DNA from: Fibrobacter sp. UWT2 | GTDB lineage: Bacteria; Fibrobacterota; Fibrobacteria; Fibrobacterales; Fibrobacteraceae | DNA: 64,000 nucleotides | Reading direction: 5' to 3' | NCBI RefSeq assembly: GCF_900142545.1 | Contig: NZ_FRBF01000010.1 | Span: 56,989-120,988, forward strand | Part shown: positions 7,769 to 16,972 of the stretch, piece by piece | Layout: every line of letters begins with the position of its first letter | Position numbering within the stretch: the stretch's first letter is position 1 | Program-made: the position numbers and the translations under genes | The notes under the pieces: generated by a model | Told to the model about the DNA's origin: nothing | Databases searched by the model: none | Seen by the model: only the letters and a program-made list of their open reading frames with translations

Positions 7769-8647
7769 TTATTTAACCTTATAACTTACAAATCGGATAT
7801 TCCCGCAGTAATCCTTGTGGATTCCGGAGAATTCGAGCCACGGGTAGTTGGCAGCTTCGTTCTTCAAGACTTCAGCTTGTTCAGACCCGATTTCCAAAAG
7901 AATCGGGGCGCCTGCGTTTAGCTTGCCTTCGGTCTGCGAGAGAAGCTTGCGGACAAGGTCAAGTCCGTCGGGTCCGCCGTAGAGGGCGAGTGCCGGGTCG
8001 AACTTGTCGACTTCGGGCTGGAGCTTACCCTTTTCGCCATCAGGAATGTACGGCAGATTTGCAATCAGGCAGTCGATTTTGTCGGTTGCGGTGACGGCGT
8101 CCAGCAAGTCGCCCTGGGCAAAAGTTAGATTCGAGCTTTCGGCATTAGCTCCCAGCTCGTTTGCATCGGCATTTTCGCGGGCGAGCGAAAGCGCGTCTTC
8201 GGAAATGTCCGTGGCGAGCACTTTCGCACCGGCGATTTCTTTCGCGCAGGCGATAGAAATCGCGGCTGTTCCCGTGCCCACCTCAACGATGAATGGGTTC
8301 TCAATGCCCTTGAGACTTTCCTTCGCCATGTCAACTAGCATTTCTGTTTCGGGGCGCGGGACCAGCGCCCGCGTGTCGCACTTGATGATGAATCCGCGAA
8401 AGCTTGTGTCGCCGATAATGTGCTGCAGCGGTTCGCGATTTGCGCGGCGAGCTACGAGCGGGCGGAGCGTATCCAGTTCGGCGGCGGTAAGCGGCTTTTC
8501 GAAGTTCAGGTAAATGTCCATGCGGCTCTTCATACCGAGCCCGTGACTAATGATGTACTCGGCGTCCAATCGCGCGTCGGGGACCCCCTTCTTTTCGAAG
8601 AAGGTCTTGGTGCGATTCAAAATCTCAAGTACAGTCATCTGCTGCAT
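7769..8647 (-). CDS. prmC: Peptide chain release factor N5-glutamine methyltransferase
   Basis: 292 residues; an alternative ATG lies 9 nt inside. Has the N-terminal helical domain (LDAEYIISHGLG, EPLQHIIGDTSFRG), the conserved VPRPETEMLVD segment and a SAM site VEVGTGTAAISIACA. It methylates the GGQ glutamine of release factors in the cytoplasm. It lies 12 bp after prfA, its substrate, as in many bacteria. Oddity: the catalytic NPPY motif reads NLPY (residues 197-200), one base from a Pro codon (CTG for CCG). Confidence 0.92.
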   Translation of the reverse strand: MQQMTVLEILNRTKTFFEKKGVPDARLDAEYIISHGLGMKSRMDIYLNFEKPLTAAELDTLRPLVARRANREPLQHIIGDTSFRGFIIKCDTRALVPRPETEMLVDMAKESLKGIENPFIVEVGTGTAAISIACAKEIAGAKVLATDISEDALSLARENADANELGANAESSNLTFAQGDLLDAVTATDKIDCLIANLPYIPDGEKGKLQPEVDKFDPALALYGGPDGLDLVRKLLSQTEGKLNAGAPILLEIGSEQAEVLKNEAANYPWLEFSGIHKDYCGNIRFVSYKVK

Positions 8648-8659
8648 AGAATAAAAACC

Positions 8660-9727
<1,068 letters not shown>

Positions 9728-9733
9728 CGTGCG

Positions 9734-9741
9734 CAAAGGTA
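9734..9741 (-). promoter_or_regulatory. Candidate -7 promoter box TACCTTTG for prfA
   Basis: Exact TAnnTTTG on the minus strand, 6 nt before the prfA ATG; a heptamer repeat array (9748-9777) abuts it upstream. Confidence 0.55.
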
Positions 9742-9747
9742 GAAAAT

Positions 9748-9777
9748 GTAGACAGTAGGCAGTAGACAGTAGACAGG
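9748..9777 (+). repeat. Heptamer repeat array between prfA and trmO
   Basis: Four units in a row: GTAGACA, GTAGGCA, GTAGACA, GTAGACA. Located between two divergent promoters. Confidence 0.85.
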
Positions 9778-9795
9778 AAAAAGGGTGGTAAATTC

Positions 9796-9803
9796 TATAT
9801 TTT
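9796..9803 (+). promoter_or_regulatory. Candidate -7 promoter box TATATTTT for trmO
   Basis: Ends 5 nt before the GTG start at 9809. Confidence 0.45.
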
Positions 9804-9808
9804 CTGCT

Positions 9809-10606
9809 GTGGAAATTTCTTCAATCGGTACATTTTATGGCGATGCCATTTACAAGTACGACGCTCCCCGGCAGGGGAGGCTGTTTGCAGGGCATCCGGG
9901 CCGGATTGAATTGAATGCGGGGCAGAACTTTGAAATGGCGCTCCGCGACTTGGATGGCTTTGAACGCATCTGGGTGATTTTCCAATTCCACGAGAACGAG
10001 GGCTGGCGCCCGACGACGCGCCCGCCTGTACCGCCCAAGGGCAAAGACCGCGTGGGCACTTTTGCAAGCCGTAGCCCTTACCGCCCGAATCCGATTGGGC
10101 TCAGTTGCGTGCGCCTTTTGAAAATCGAAGGACTTACTTTGTATGTAGATGAGGCGGATTTGCTGAACGGAACGCCTGTACTCGATATCAAGCCCTACAT
10201 TCCGATGGCAGATGCGTTTCCCGATGCCAAAGCGGGCTGGGTCGAAGAACAAGTGGGTGACTTGTGGTCGGTCGAAATGTCCGAAGAGTTTGCGGAACAG
10301 AACCGTTGGATTGCCGAACGCAGCGAATTCGATTTGGAAAGCTTTGCTCAGGTGCAACTTTCCCGTGGAAATTTCTCGAAAGATGTTTTCGACAGTTCCC
10401 GTCGCCGCTTAACCGTCGACGAATCCGCACATACGGGTGTGCTTGCGTACCGCACCTTCCGCATCCACTTTAGCTACGATGAATCGGCCCGCAGCGTATT
10501 ACTGCTGCGCGTTACCAGCGGTTATTCCGTCGAAGATTTAAAGCCTGGCGCCGAAGATAAATACGGCGACAAGGATTTACACCGAGCGTTTAATAGTAGA
10601 CAGTAG
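9809..10606 (+). CDS. trmO: tRNA-Thr (t6A37) methyltransferase, TsaA/TrmO family
   Basis: 265 residues from GTG 9809, which gives the usual family start (MEISSIGTFYGDAIYKYDAP). Contains the VirR/TsaA core: PRQGRLFAGHPGRIEL, GFERIWVIFQFHEN, FASRSPYRPNPIGLSCVRLL and DIKPYIPMADAFPDAKAGW. In E. coli the enzyme N6-methylates t6A37 of tRNA-Thr. The last residues (NSRQ) and the TAG stop are encoded by the heptamer repeat at 10594. The gene is convergent with the Nudix gene. Confidence 0.9.
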   Translation: MEISSIGTFYGDAIYKYDAPRQGRLFAGHPGRIELNAGQNFEMALRDLDGFERIWVIFQFHENEGWRPTTRPPVPPKGKDRVGTFASRSPYRPNPIGLSCVRLLKIEGLTLYVDEADLLNGTPVLDIKPYIPMADAFPDAKAGWVEEQVGDLWSVEMSEEFAEQNRWIAERSEFDLESFAQVQLSRGNFSKDVFDSSRRRLTVDESAHTGVLAYRTFRIHFSYDESARSVLLLRVTSGYSVEDLKPGAEDKYGDKDLHRAFNSRQ

Positions 10607-10656
10607 GAAGTAGACAGTATACAGTGGAAACTTCCTACTTCCTACTTCCTACTGCT
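10594..10656. repeat. Heptamer repeats in head-to-head orientation at the trmO/Nudix junction
   Basis: AGTAGACAGTAGGAAGTAG on the plus strand is followed by the reverse type CTTCCTACTTCCTACT. AGTAGGAAGTAG and CTACTTCCTACT can pair as a hairpin. Both convergent genes take their TAG stop from the repeat. Confidence 0.8.
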
Positions 10657-11186
10657 AACTTATACTTCAAATACCCCGCCATTTGCAGCGGGTGATTGAA
10701 GGTACCGTCGGCCATTTTGGCCTGCAATTCTTCGTCGCTAAGCAGCAAACTTTCAATTTCTTCGGTGCTGTCGAAATGCGTTGTACCGGCCTTGACGACT
10801 CCGTCAATGAATACTACATGGAATTTGCCGCGGTGCCTGTCCGGGTTTACGGGGAAAGTGCCTAGGTAAGTGACTTTTTCGGCGGAGCTGCAGAATGCCG
10901 CTTCTTCCTGCAATTCCCTTATCGCCGCCTGTTCCGGAGTTTCGCCCTTGTCAATGATTCCGGCGGGGAATTCCAGCGCAATTTTTCCGGTACCGTGGCG
11001 GTATTGCTCCGTCATGACCCATTTGCCTTCGGCGGTGCGGGCTAAAATCAGCACCCAATCCGGTTGCCATAGGGTATAAAAATCGTCTATTACCTTGCCG
11101 TTGGGCAATTCGCAGGTTTCTTTAGCGACTTTCAGCCACGGGGCGTTTACCAGATATTCCGAATTCAAAAGTTTCCAGGGTTTCAT
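10635..11186 (-). CDS. Nudix hydrolase (ADP-ribose pyrophosphatase-like)
   Basis: 183 residues from ATG 11186 (a TTG nine bases further out is in frame). The Nudix box is present, G(x5)E(x7)REL(x)EE, in GIIDKGETPEQAAIRELQEE, which binds the catalytic Mg2+. The preceding WVLILARTAEGKWVMTEQYR and the overall size fit the ADP-ribose/nucleoside-diphosphate-sugar branch; the exact substrate is not known. The C-terminus (VGSRK) and stop are written by the heptamer repeat. Confidence 0.87.
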   Translation of the reverse strand: MKPWKLLNSEYLVNAPWLKVAKETCELPNGKVIDDFYTLWQPDWVLILARTAEGKWVMTEQYRHGTGKIALEFPAGIIDKGETPEQAAIRELQEEAAFCSSAEKVTYLGTFPVNPDRHRGKFHVVFIDGVVKAGTTHFDSTEEIESLLLSDEELQAKMADGTFNHPLQMAGYLKYKLAVGSRK

Positions 11187-11249
11187 ATGGGGCAATTTAG
11201 TAATTGAAATGTAAGATTTTTGCTATTATTGGTGCGGTAGGTGTAGAAT

Positions 11250-12380
11250 ATGAGTGATTTTATTTTTTATGCAGAAGTAAGTGTCATGTGTGCGTGCATT
11301 TTGATGCTTCTTTTGTACAGCATCAAAAAACTCCCGACACCGCAGTTGAAATTCAAACTGTTCTCCCGTTTGGTCGTTTGGCATATCATCTATTTTGTTA
11401 GCGACACGGTATGGGCTTTAGTGAATAACAATGTTATTCCGAAAACAGCTTTCAGTGTTTTGACTGTCAATTATTTAAATGCTGTTATTATCGCTATTGT
11501 ATTTTACTGTTGCTTTGCCTATGCCGAAATAAGTACTCGGCCAGAAATGACCCGCTTGCAAATTCAACGTCTTCGCAGAGGTCTTAGAATTCCGATTTAT
11601 GTAGAATCCGTATTGTTGCTTGTTTCGTTCATTGCCGTGCCCGAGTTTTGGCTTGACAAGAATTTGGAACCGGTACACCTTTATTATTTCATATTGGTCT
11701 TCTTACCGTTTGTCTATATCATGACGGTGACCGTCCGTTGCTTTGGCCGCGTACTTAAACCGCATAGCCACCTGAGCCTAAAGACTTATCTGATTGTGGC
11801 TAGCTACACTCCGGGTTGTATTGTGGCCGGTTCTGCGCAGATTCTCCTTTCGCTTACGACACCGATTTTCTGTTTCTGGTGCACGATGATTATTCTGTTT
11901 GTCTATTTGAATTCGCAGAACCAATTGATTTCTACAGACTCTTTGACAGGGCTCCATAACCGTAACCAGCTCGAAAGTTACCTTCTGTCGCAGCATGATT
12001 CTATTGACCATTATGTAATCATGGTGGATGTAGACAAATTTAAGCAGATTAACGATACTTATGGACATGTCGAAGGCGATAGGGCCTTGGAGCTTGTTTC
12101 CAAGGCGCTGAAGAATGCTTGCTCCCGCCTAGGAAAATCGGCATTCTTGTGCCGCTATGGCGGTGACGAATTTTTGATGGTCGTTCCGACAGAAATGCCT
12201 GGAATTGCAGTCCGTGTCATTGAAACCTGTGTGAAAGAAGAAGTTTCGAATCGTCCGGCTTCGCTGACTTATGCCGTAAACGTCAGTTTGGGCTATGCTC
12301 TTTGGGATGGTAAAGCTTCTAGCTTTAAGCAAAGCGTTGCCGAAGCCGACTTGATGATGTACGAAGACAAGCGTTCCTAA
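11250..12380 (+). CDS. Membrane diguanylate cyclase (GGDEF)
   Basis: 376 residues. The first ~230 form six or seven hydrophobic segments (for example FYAEVSVMCACILMLLLYS and YYFILVFLPFVYIMTVTV), probably a membrane sensor. A GGDEF domain follows: DSLTGLHNRNQLESYL, VDVDKFKQINDTYGHVEGD, and an intact GGDEF at residues 304-308 (CRYGGDEFLMVV). The active site looks complete, so synthesis of cyclic di-GMP from GTP is expected. I see no RxxD inhibitory site at the usual distance. It is convergent with the MFS gene, 3 bp apart. Confidence 0.92.
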   Translation: MSDFIFYAEVSVMCACILMLLLYSIKKLPTPQLKFKLFSRLVVWHIIYFVSDTVWALVNNNVIPKTAFSVLTVNYLNAVIIAIVFYCCFAYAEISTRPEMTRLQIQRLRRGLRIPIYVESVLLLVSFIAVPEFWLDKNLEPVHLYYFILVFLPFVYIMTVTVRCFGRVLKPHSHLSLKTYLIVASYTPGCIVAGSAQILLSLTTPIFCFWCTMIILFVYLNSQNQLISTDSLTGLHNRNQLESYLLSQHDSIDHYVIMVDVDKFKQINDTYGHVEGDRALELVSKALKNACSRLGKSAFLCRYGGDEFLMVVPTEMPGIAVRVIETCVKEEVSNRPASLTYAVNVSLGYALWDGKASSFKQSVAEADLMMYEDKRS

Positions 12381-12383
12381 CGC

Positions 12384-13589
12384 TTATCCTTCCAATTTAT
12401 TCTTTAAATAATGCCTTGCGGTCCAGGTGAAGTACAGGACGTCTGCAATCACTAGGGCTACGGCGCAGGCGAAAAATACTTGCCTGTGCATTCCGAAATG
12501 ACCTGCCATGGCGCCGCCCACCAAAATTCCAGAACCGATACCGATGTCCCAACCGCTCAGATAGGTGCTGTTGGCTGTGCCGCGCTGGTCGTGGCGGGCG
12601 AGGTTCACGCACATGGTCTGGTAGCCCGGGAAAATCAGGCCGAGGCTTGTGCCAATGAGGAATGCCGCGATAAAGAAGGTCGCGGAAGCGTGGCTCATGG
12701 CGAGTATGAAGTAAGCGATTACATTCAGCGTCATGCCTGTGCCAACAAGATGGATCAAGTAACCGCGGTCAATCAAGCGGCCGGTCATGATGCGGTTGAG
12801 AATGAGGCCTGCCGCAATGAGTGCGTAGAACCAACCGGAGCCTCCGATGCCAAGTTCCTTGGCATAGAGCGCAATGTAGTTCGTCACGGGACCGTAGGCG
12901 AAACCCACGAAAATAAAATTCACGAACTGCGGAATGGCGCGGGTTAAGAAGAATCGGTCCAGCGAAAGGGGCGCATGAGGCTTCTTTTCTTTCGGGGCGA
13001 TTTTCAAGGTCTGCACCAGAATAAGCCCGATGACGCAAAGGGCAATCGAGATGATGAATACGATGGTGTCGCCGAATGCTTCGTATAGGAACATGCCGGT
13101 CATGGGGCCCGTTGCAAATGCGAGGTTCACGCTGATGCCGAAATAGCCGATTCCTTCGCCGCGGCGGCAGGCGGGCAGGGCGTCGATAGCGACCGTGTTG
13201 CTCGCGGTACTTGAAATACCGAAGAACAATCCATGCAAAAAGCGGACTGCGGCAAGAATCACGATGATGCTGACGGCCTTGTAGCCCACAAAGCAGGCAG
13301 TGAATGCGAAAAAAGTCCAAAAGTACAAGGGCTTTCGACTGAGTGTATCCACTAGGAATCCGGCAAAGGGCCTGCAGGCAAGCGCGCCTATTGTATAAAG
13401 CGAGATGATGATGCCTGCCGTGGCATTGTCCGTCTGGAATTTATCAATAATGTAGAGCGGAAGAATCGGGAGCAGCTGGTAAAAGCTGAAGAACAGCAAG
13501 AAGTTCGCGGCGGCAACCGTCACGAAATTCCGCGTCCAAAGTGGAGGTTTTTCTTCGGATAATGCGCTTGTCAAATTTCCGTTAGACAT
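12384..13589 (-). CDS. MFS transporter
   Basis: 401 residues, about 12 membrane segments. The cytoplasmic loop after helix 2 has the MFS pattern (GFLVDTLSRKPLYFW). Export or uptake of a small solute is expected; substrate unknown. It starts 29 bp after the RNA methyltransferase gene, and the heptamer repeat in that gap provides an AGGAAGGG stretch just before the ATG that can serve as ribosome binding site. Confidence 0.9.
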   Translation of the reverse strand: MSNGNLTSALSEEKPPLWTRNFVTVAAANFLLFFSFYQLLPILPLYIIDKFQTDNATAGIIISLYTIGALACRPFAGFLVDTLSRKPLYFWTFFAFTACFVGYKAVSIIVILAAVRFLHGLFFGISSTASNTVAIDALPACRRGEGIGYFGISVNLAFATGPMTGMFLYEAFGDTIVFIISIALCVIGLILVQTLKIAPKEKKPHAPLSLDRFFLTRAIPQFVNFIFVGFAYGPVTNYIALYAKELGIGGSGWFYALIAAGLILNRIMTGRLIDRGYLIHLVGTGMTLNVIAYFILAMSHASATFFIAAFLIGTSLGLIFPGYQTMCVNLARHDQRGTANSTYLSGWDIGIGSGILVGGAMAGHFGMHRQVFFACAVALVIADVLYFTWTARHYLKNKLEG

Positions 13590-13593
13590 GTCC

Positions 13594-13625
13594 CTTCCTA
13601 CTGCCTACCGTCTACTTCCTACTTT
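13594..13625 (-). repeat. Heptamer repeat array between RNA methyltransferase and MFS genes
   Basis: On the minus strand: AGTAGGAAGTAGACGGTAGG, then CAGTAGGAAGG. It carries the methyltransferase TAG stop and the MFS gene's putative Shine-Dalgarno. Confidence 0.8.
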
Positions 13626-14779
13626 CTCTCGAGCATCACGATGGTTTCAAGGTGCGGTGTGCCGGGGAACAAGTCCAGCGGCTGCACTTCACGTACTCGG
13701 TAGCCGTAGCGTTCCCATTCGCGGAGCGATTCGGGAATTTCGTCGGTGCCGCAGAAAATATGAGCGACGCGGATGGGCTTACGCATGGCGAGAGCGTGAA
13801 TCACGCCCGGTTCGCAACCCTTGCGCGGCGGGTCCAGAAGAATCTTTTCCGGTTCACCAGGGACCGGCCGCGGAAGCCTCGTCTGTACGAACATTTCGTC
13901 GATCTTGCCTGCGATAAAGCGATAGTTTTTCTTGAGGTACTTCGCCGAGGCCTTGGCGCTTTCGATGGATGGACCTTCCCATTCCACGCCCAGTACCGTC
14001 TTGGCGGCTTCGCCGAGAGCAAAGCTGAAAAGTCCGTATCCGCAGTACAAATCCAAGAAATGGTCTTCCTTGGTCAGCGAAAGCACGCGGCTAGCGGCCT
14101 TGATCAGGTTGTGGATCTGGCTTTCGTTAATCTGGCTGAATCCCGTGACCGGGTATTTGAGGCTAAACTTGCCCAAAGAAAGGCTCATTTCGCGAGGACC
14201 AAAAAGCTGTTTGAAGTTCAGCCCTTCGGTGGGGCGCTTGGCTTCCAGGTAGTAATCCGATTCGGTCGTGTCCACGTAGGCGTGGGCGGCGGTTACGTGG
14301 AAGGGTGAAGCCTGCAATGCTTCTGAAATCAGCTTGAGCTTGCGCACGACACTTGCATCAATCTTCTTGATGTTGAAAATCACCACGCGATACTGGTAGG
14401 TGCCGCGGATAATAATCCAGTTGAGTGCGTAGGCGAGCGGCTTGTAGGCCGGCGTAATCAGCTTCTCAAACAGAAAATCGTAAATCTTGTTGTGTTCTTC
14501 GGGTTCCAGCATTGATTCCTGACGGTCGAATTGCAGGTTGCCCGGTTGCATGAACACGCGGCGCTTGCTCGTGGTGCGGTAAGCGCGGGGGAGCGGGCTC
14601 GCGATAACTTTTTGTGGGTTTCCGGCAAGGCGGTTTACATCCCAAAATTCGCGGATGGCCTCGTCTTTAATGCGGAGTTCGTCTTTGTAGTCGAGCATGG
14701 CGAGCGATTCGCCGTGGGCGGAATCGGCTTCGCGGGTATAGCCCGGAATCTGATGTGCAATGGCTTGTTCGAAGAGCAT
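13619..14779 (-). CDS. TrmA/RlmD-type class I RNA (uracil-5) methyltransferase
   Basis: 386 residues. The C-terminal half has the family motifs: FSQINESQIHNLIKAA, DLYCGYGLFSFALG (SAM site), LLDPPRKGCEPGVIHAL and a motif with the candidate catalytic Cys (HIFCGTDEIPESL), ending VQPLDLFPGTPHLETIVML. An N-terminal TRAM domain is not evident. Target is probably U in rRNA or tRNA; the position cannot be assigned. A TAAATTTG box lies 4 nt before the ATG. The stop codon comes from the heptamer repeat. Confidence 0.85.
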   Translation of the reverse strand: MLFEQAIAHQIPGYTREADSAHGESLAMLDYKDELRIKDEAIREFWDVNRLAGNPQKVIASPLPRAYRTTSKRRVFMQPGNLQFDRQESMLEPEEHNKIYDFLFEKLITPAYKPLAYALNWIIIRGTYQYRVVIFNIKKIDASVVRKLKLISEALQASPFHVTAAHAYVDTTESDYYLEAKRPTEGLNFKQLFGPREMSLSLGKFSLKYPVTGFSQINESQIHNLIKAASRVLSLTKEDHFLDLYCGYGLFSFALGEAAKTVLGVEWEGPSIESAKASAKYLKKNYRFIAGKIDEMFVQTRLPRPVPGEPEKILLDPPRKGCEPGVIHALAMRKPIRVAHIFCGTDEIPESLREWERYGYRVREVQPLDLFPGTPHLETIVMLERK

Positions 14780-14783
14780 GAAA

Positions 14784-14791
14784 CAAATTTA
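14784..14791 (-). promoter_or_regulatory. Candidate -7 promoter box TAAATTTG
   Basis: Exact TAnnTTTG, 4 nt before the ATG at 14779; only 8 nt from a divergent box at 14800. Confidence 0.55.
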
Positions 14792-14799
14792 GAAATTTT

Positions 14800-14807
14800 T
14801 ATATTTC
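14800..14807 (+). promoter_or_regulatory. Candidate -7 promoter box TATATTTC
   Basis: Lies 24 nt before the FISUMP gene ATG; the leader carries a strong AGGAGG ribosome binding site (14820-14825). Confidence 0.45.
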
Positions 14808-14831
14808 AAGCTAGCTAATAGGAGGAAACAT

Positions 14832-16961
14832 ATGGGATTCAAATTCCCTGCTGCAGTCTTGGCTGCATCTGCTTTTCTAGTTCTTTCTGCTTGTGGCGGA
14901 AACGGCTCTACGAATACGGAAGACGACCGCTATTCCGAAATAGACGACGAAGGTGGATCCGAGGGTTCCGAAAACAATAAGGGTTCCAGCGGCACTGAAA
15001 AGAATAATTCTTCGAGCAGCTATAGCAGTAGCAGCGATAGGTATGTGACGGAATACAGTTCCTCGATTGCATCTGCCGACGAAGTCTTGAATCCGGAAAT
15101 CTCCTATGGCGAATTGATTGACCTCCGCGATGGCCAGAAGTACAAGACCGTGAAAATCGGCGTCCAGAACTGGATGGCGCAAAATCTGAATGTCAAGACG
15201 GAACGCTGCCAACAAAGCCGATATGTGGAAGGACGCCTCTATGAATGGCCCGATGCTGTTGGCCTTGATTCTTCACACAACTATGATTCCTTCGCTAGCG
15301 AGATTCAGGATTCCATTCTTCCCGAGAACCACACGGGTATATGTCCTCCTGGTTGGCACATTCCGACTGTTTTGGAATACAAGCAGTTGTTGACCTTTGT
15401 CGCTAACAAGGTGGGCGAAGAACATGTGGGTACAGCTCTTAAATCAAAGTTCCCCAACGCTTGGCCCGAAGAAGAAGACGAAGAAAGGCCGACAGATGAG
15501 TTTGGCTTTTCGATTGTATTCGTCGGTTATATAACGGATGATCTCCGGTATGCAGGATACAGCGCATCCACTTGGTTTGGCGATGCGACAGAAAACGTTT
15601 TCTGGTCTTCCCTCCCTGATATGGGCGGTTATGCCTTCGGTTTGGGTGTCGACAAAACTTCAAAGGCAACTATTGGCGGCTATACCCGAGATGCATATTT
15701 GCCGGTACGTTGTCTTGAAAATAGGGACTTTGATGAAGGCAAAACGGCTGCCCCCCAAAAAGGCTCCGTATACGATAGCCTTGAAAATACCTTGACGGAT
15801 TTACGCGATAACAAAGTCTACAAGACGGTGGTTATCGGTACTCAAATTTGGATGGCAGAGAACCTGAACTATGTAACGGAAGGGGGCTATGCCGATGATT
15901 TGGATCGTAGCCGCTGCTTTGGGGACATGCAATTTTATTGTGAAGACTATGGTCGACTTTACCGTTGGTCTGGTGCCATGGATATTCCCTATGTGTACGC
16001 CGAAAAGCAATATGACGATACCTTGATGCACCAGGGGCTTTGTCCGCAGGGTTGGCACTTGCCTACGAAGGCTGAATTTGACACGTTGATTTCGCATACA
16101 GGCGGCTTCAATCATGCCGGAAAGAATTTAAAGTCCGTCGATTTGTGGCGCAATGGAGCCCCGCTTGAAGATGATTATTCCTTTAATGCCAAGCCTCTTT
16201 CCACTTACGATGAATGGGAACGAATAAATAATATCACAGATTACGCCACCTTCTGGAAAACCAACAATCATGCGGACTCTGCAGATGTGTTGTACATTTC
16301 GGAGGGGCATGACAATGTTGCCGAAAAGCCTTATCTCAGGTCCAAGTATAAATTCCATGCCGTTCGTTGTCTGAGAAATGAACCTGGTTTTTATGTGTCT
16401 CATGCTGTGTATGATAGCTATGTAGATGAACGTGACAGTAAGACTTACAAAACGGTGAAAATCGGCGAAGATACTTGGATGGCCGAGAACCTGGCTTATG
16501 CAGGCGACAGCGATCTGCTTGCTGAAGAATCCTGGTGCTATGAAGATGATGAAAGCAACTGCAAGGTTTATGGCCGCCTTTACAGCTGGAATGCGGCGAC
16601 TCTCAACGGCACAAAGCAGGGCTCGTGCCCCGAAAAATGGCATGTGTCTACCAAGGATGATTGGGAAAATCTCATAAACGCCGTCGGGAACGATCCTAGT
16701 GTGGGTAAACTGCTGAAGGATCCTGCCTTCTACAAGAGCGGTCCTATGAACAAGAATGACTACGGCTTCTCGGCTCTTGGTGCGGGCGTTGTCGATACGG
16801 CGTATCATGGCCTGGAGACCGAGGCTCATTTCTGGACTGCCAACGCCTACAATGACAGTACTGCCTACTATTATTCGATGGCTGTTGGGTCCAAGAGCGT
16901 GACGAAACTGGTCAAGGATAAAAAGCAGGGCCGTTCTGTACGCTGCGTTTTGGATAGGTAA
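14832..16961 (+). CDS. FISUMP lipoprotein with three Fibrobacter major paralogous domains
   Basis: 709 residues. Signal peptide with lipobox LSA-C21, then an acidic/Ser-rich linker (about 22-85). Three FISUMP domains follow at about 96-298, 320-523 and 530-707; each starts with a D.RD...YKTV.IG...WMA.NL pattern, has a CP.GWH.PT segment and ends in VRC(L/V). The domain is characteristic of Fibrobacter and related gut bacteria; its function is not established, with surface display or binding suspected. A strong AGGAGG and 12-bp gap to a second FISUMP gene suggest a two-gene operon. Confidence 0.92.
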   Translation: MGFKFPAAVLAASAFLVLSACGGNGSTNTEDDRYSEIDDEGGSEGSENNKGSSGTEKNNSSSSYSSSSDRYVTEYSSSIASADEVLNPEISYGELIDLRDGQKYKTVKIGVQNWMAQNLNVKTERCQQSRYVEGRLYEWPDAVGLDSSHNYDSFASEIQDSILPENHTGICPPGWHIPTVLEYKQLLTFVANKVGEEHVGTALKSKFPNAWPEEEDEERPTDEFGFSIVFVGYITDDLRYAGYSASTWFGDATENVFWSSLPDMGGYAFGLGVDKTSKATIGGYTRDAYLPVRCLENRDFDEGKTAAPQKGSVYDSLENTLTDLRDNKVYKTVVIGTQIWMAENLNYVTEGGYADDLDRSRCFGDMQFYCEDYGRLYRWSGAMDIPYVYAEKQYDDTLMHQGLCPQGWHLPTKAEFDTLISHTGGFNHAGKNLKSVDLWRNGAPLEDDYSFNAKPLSTYDEWERINNITDYATFWKTNNHADSADVLYISEGHDNVAEKPYLRSKYKFHAVRCLRNEPGFYVSHAVYDSYVDERDSKTYKTVKIGEDTWMAENLAYAGDSDLLAEESWCYEDDESNCKVYGRLYSWNAATLNGTKQGSCPEKWHVSTKDDWENLINAVGNDPSVGKLLKDPAFYKSGPMNKNDYGFSALGAGVVDTAYHGLETEAHFWTANAYNDSTAYYYSMAVGSKSVTKLVKDKKQGRSVRCVLDR

Positions 16962-16972
16962 GGGGGAAAACT

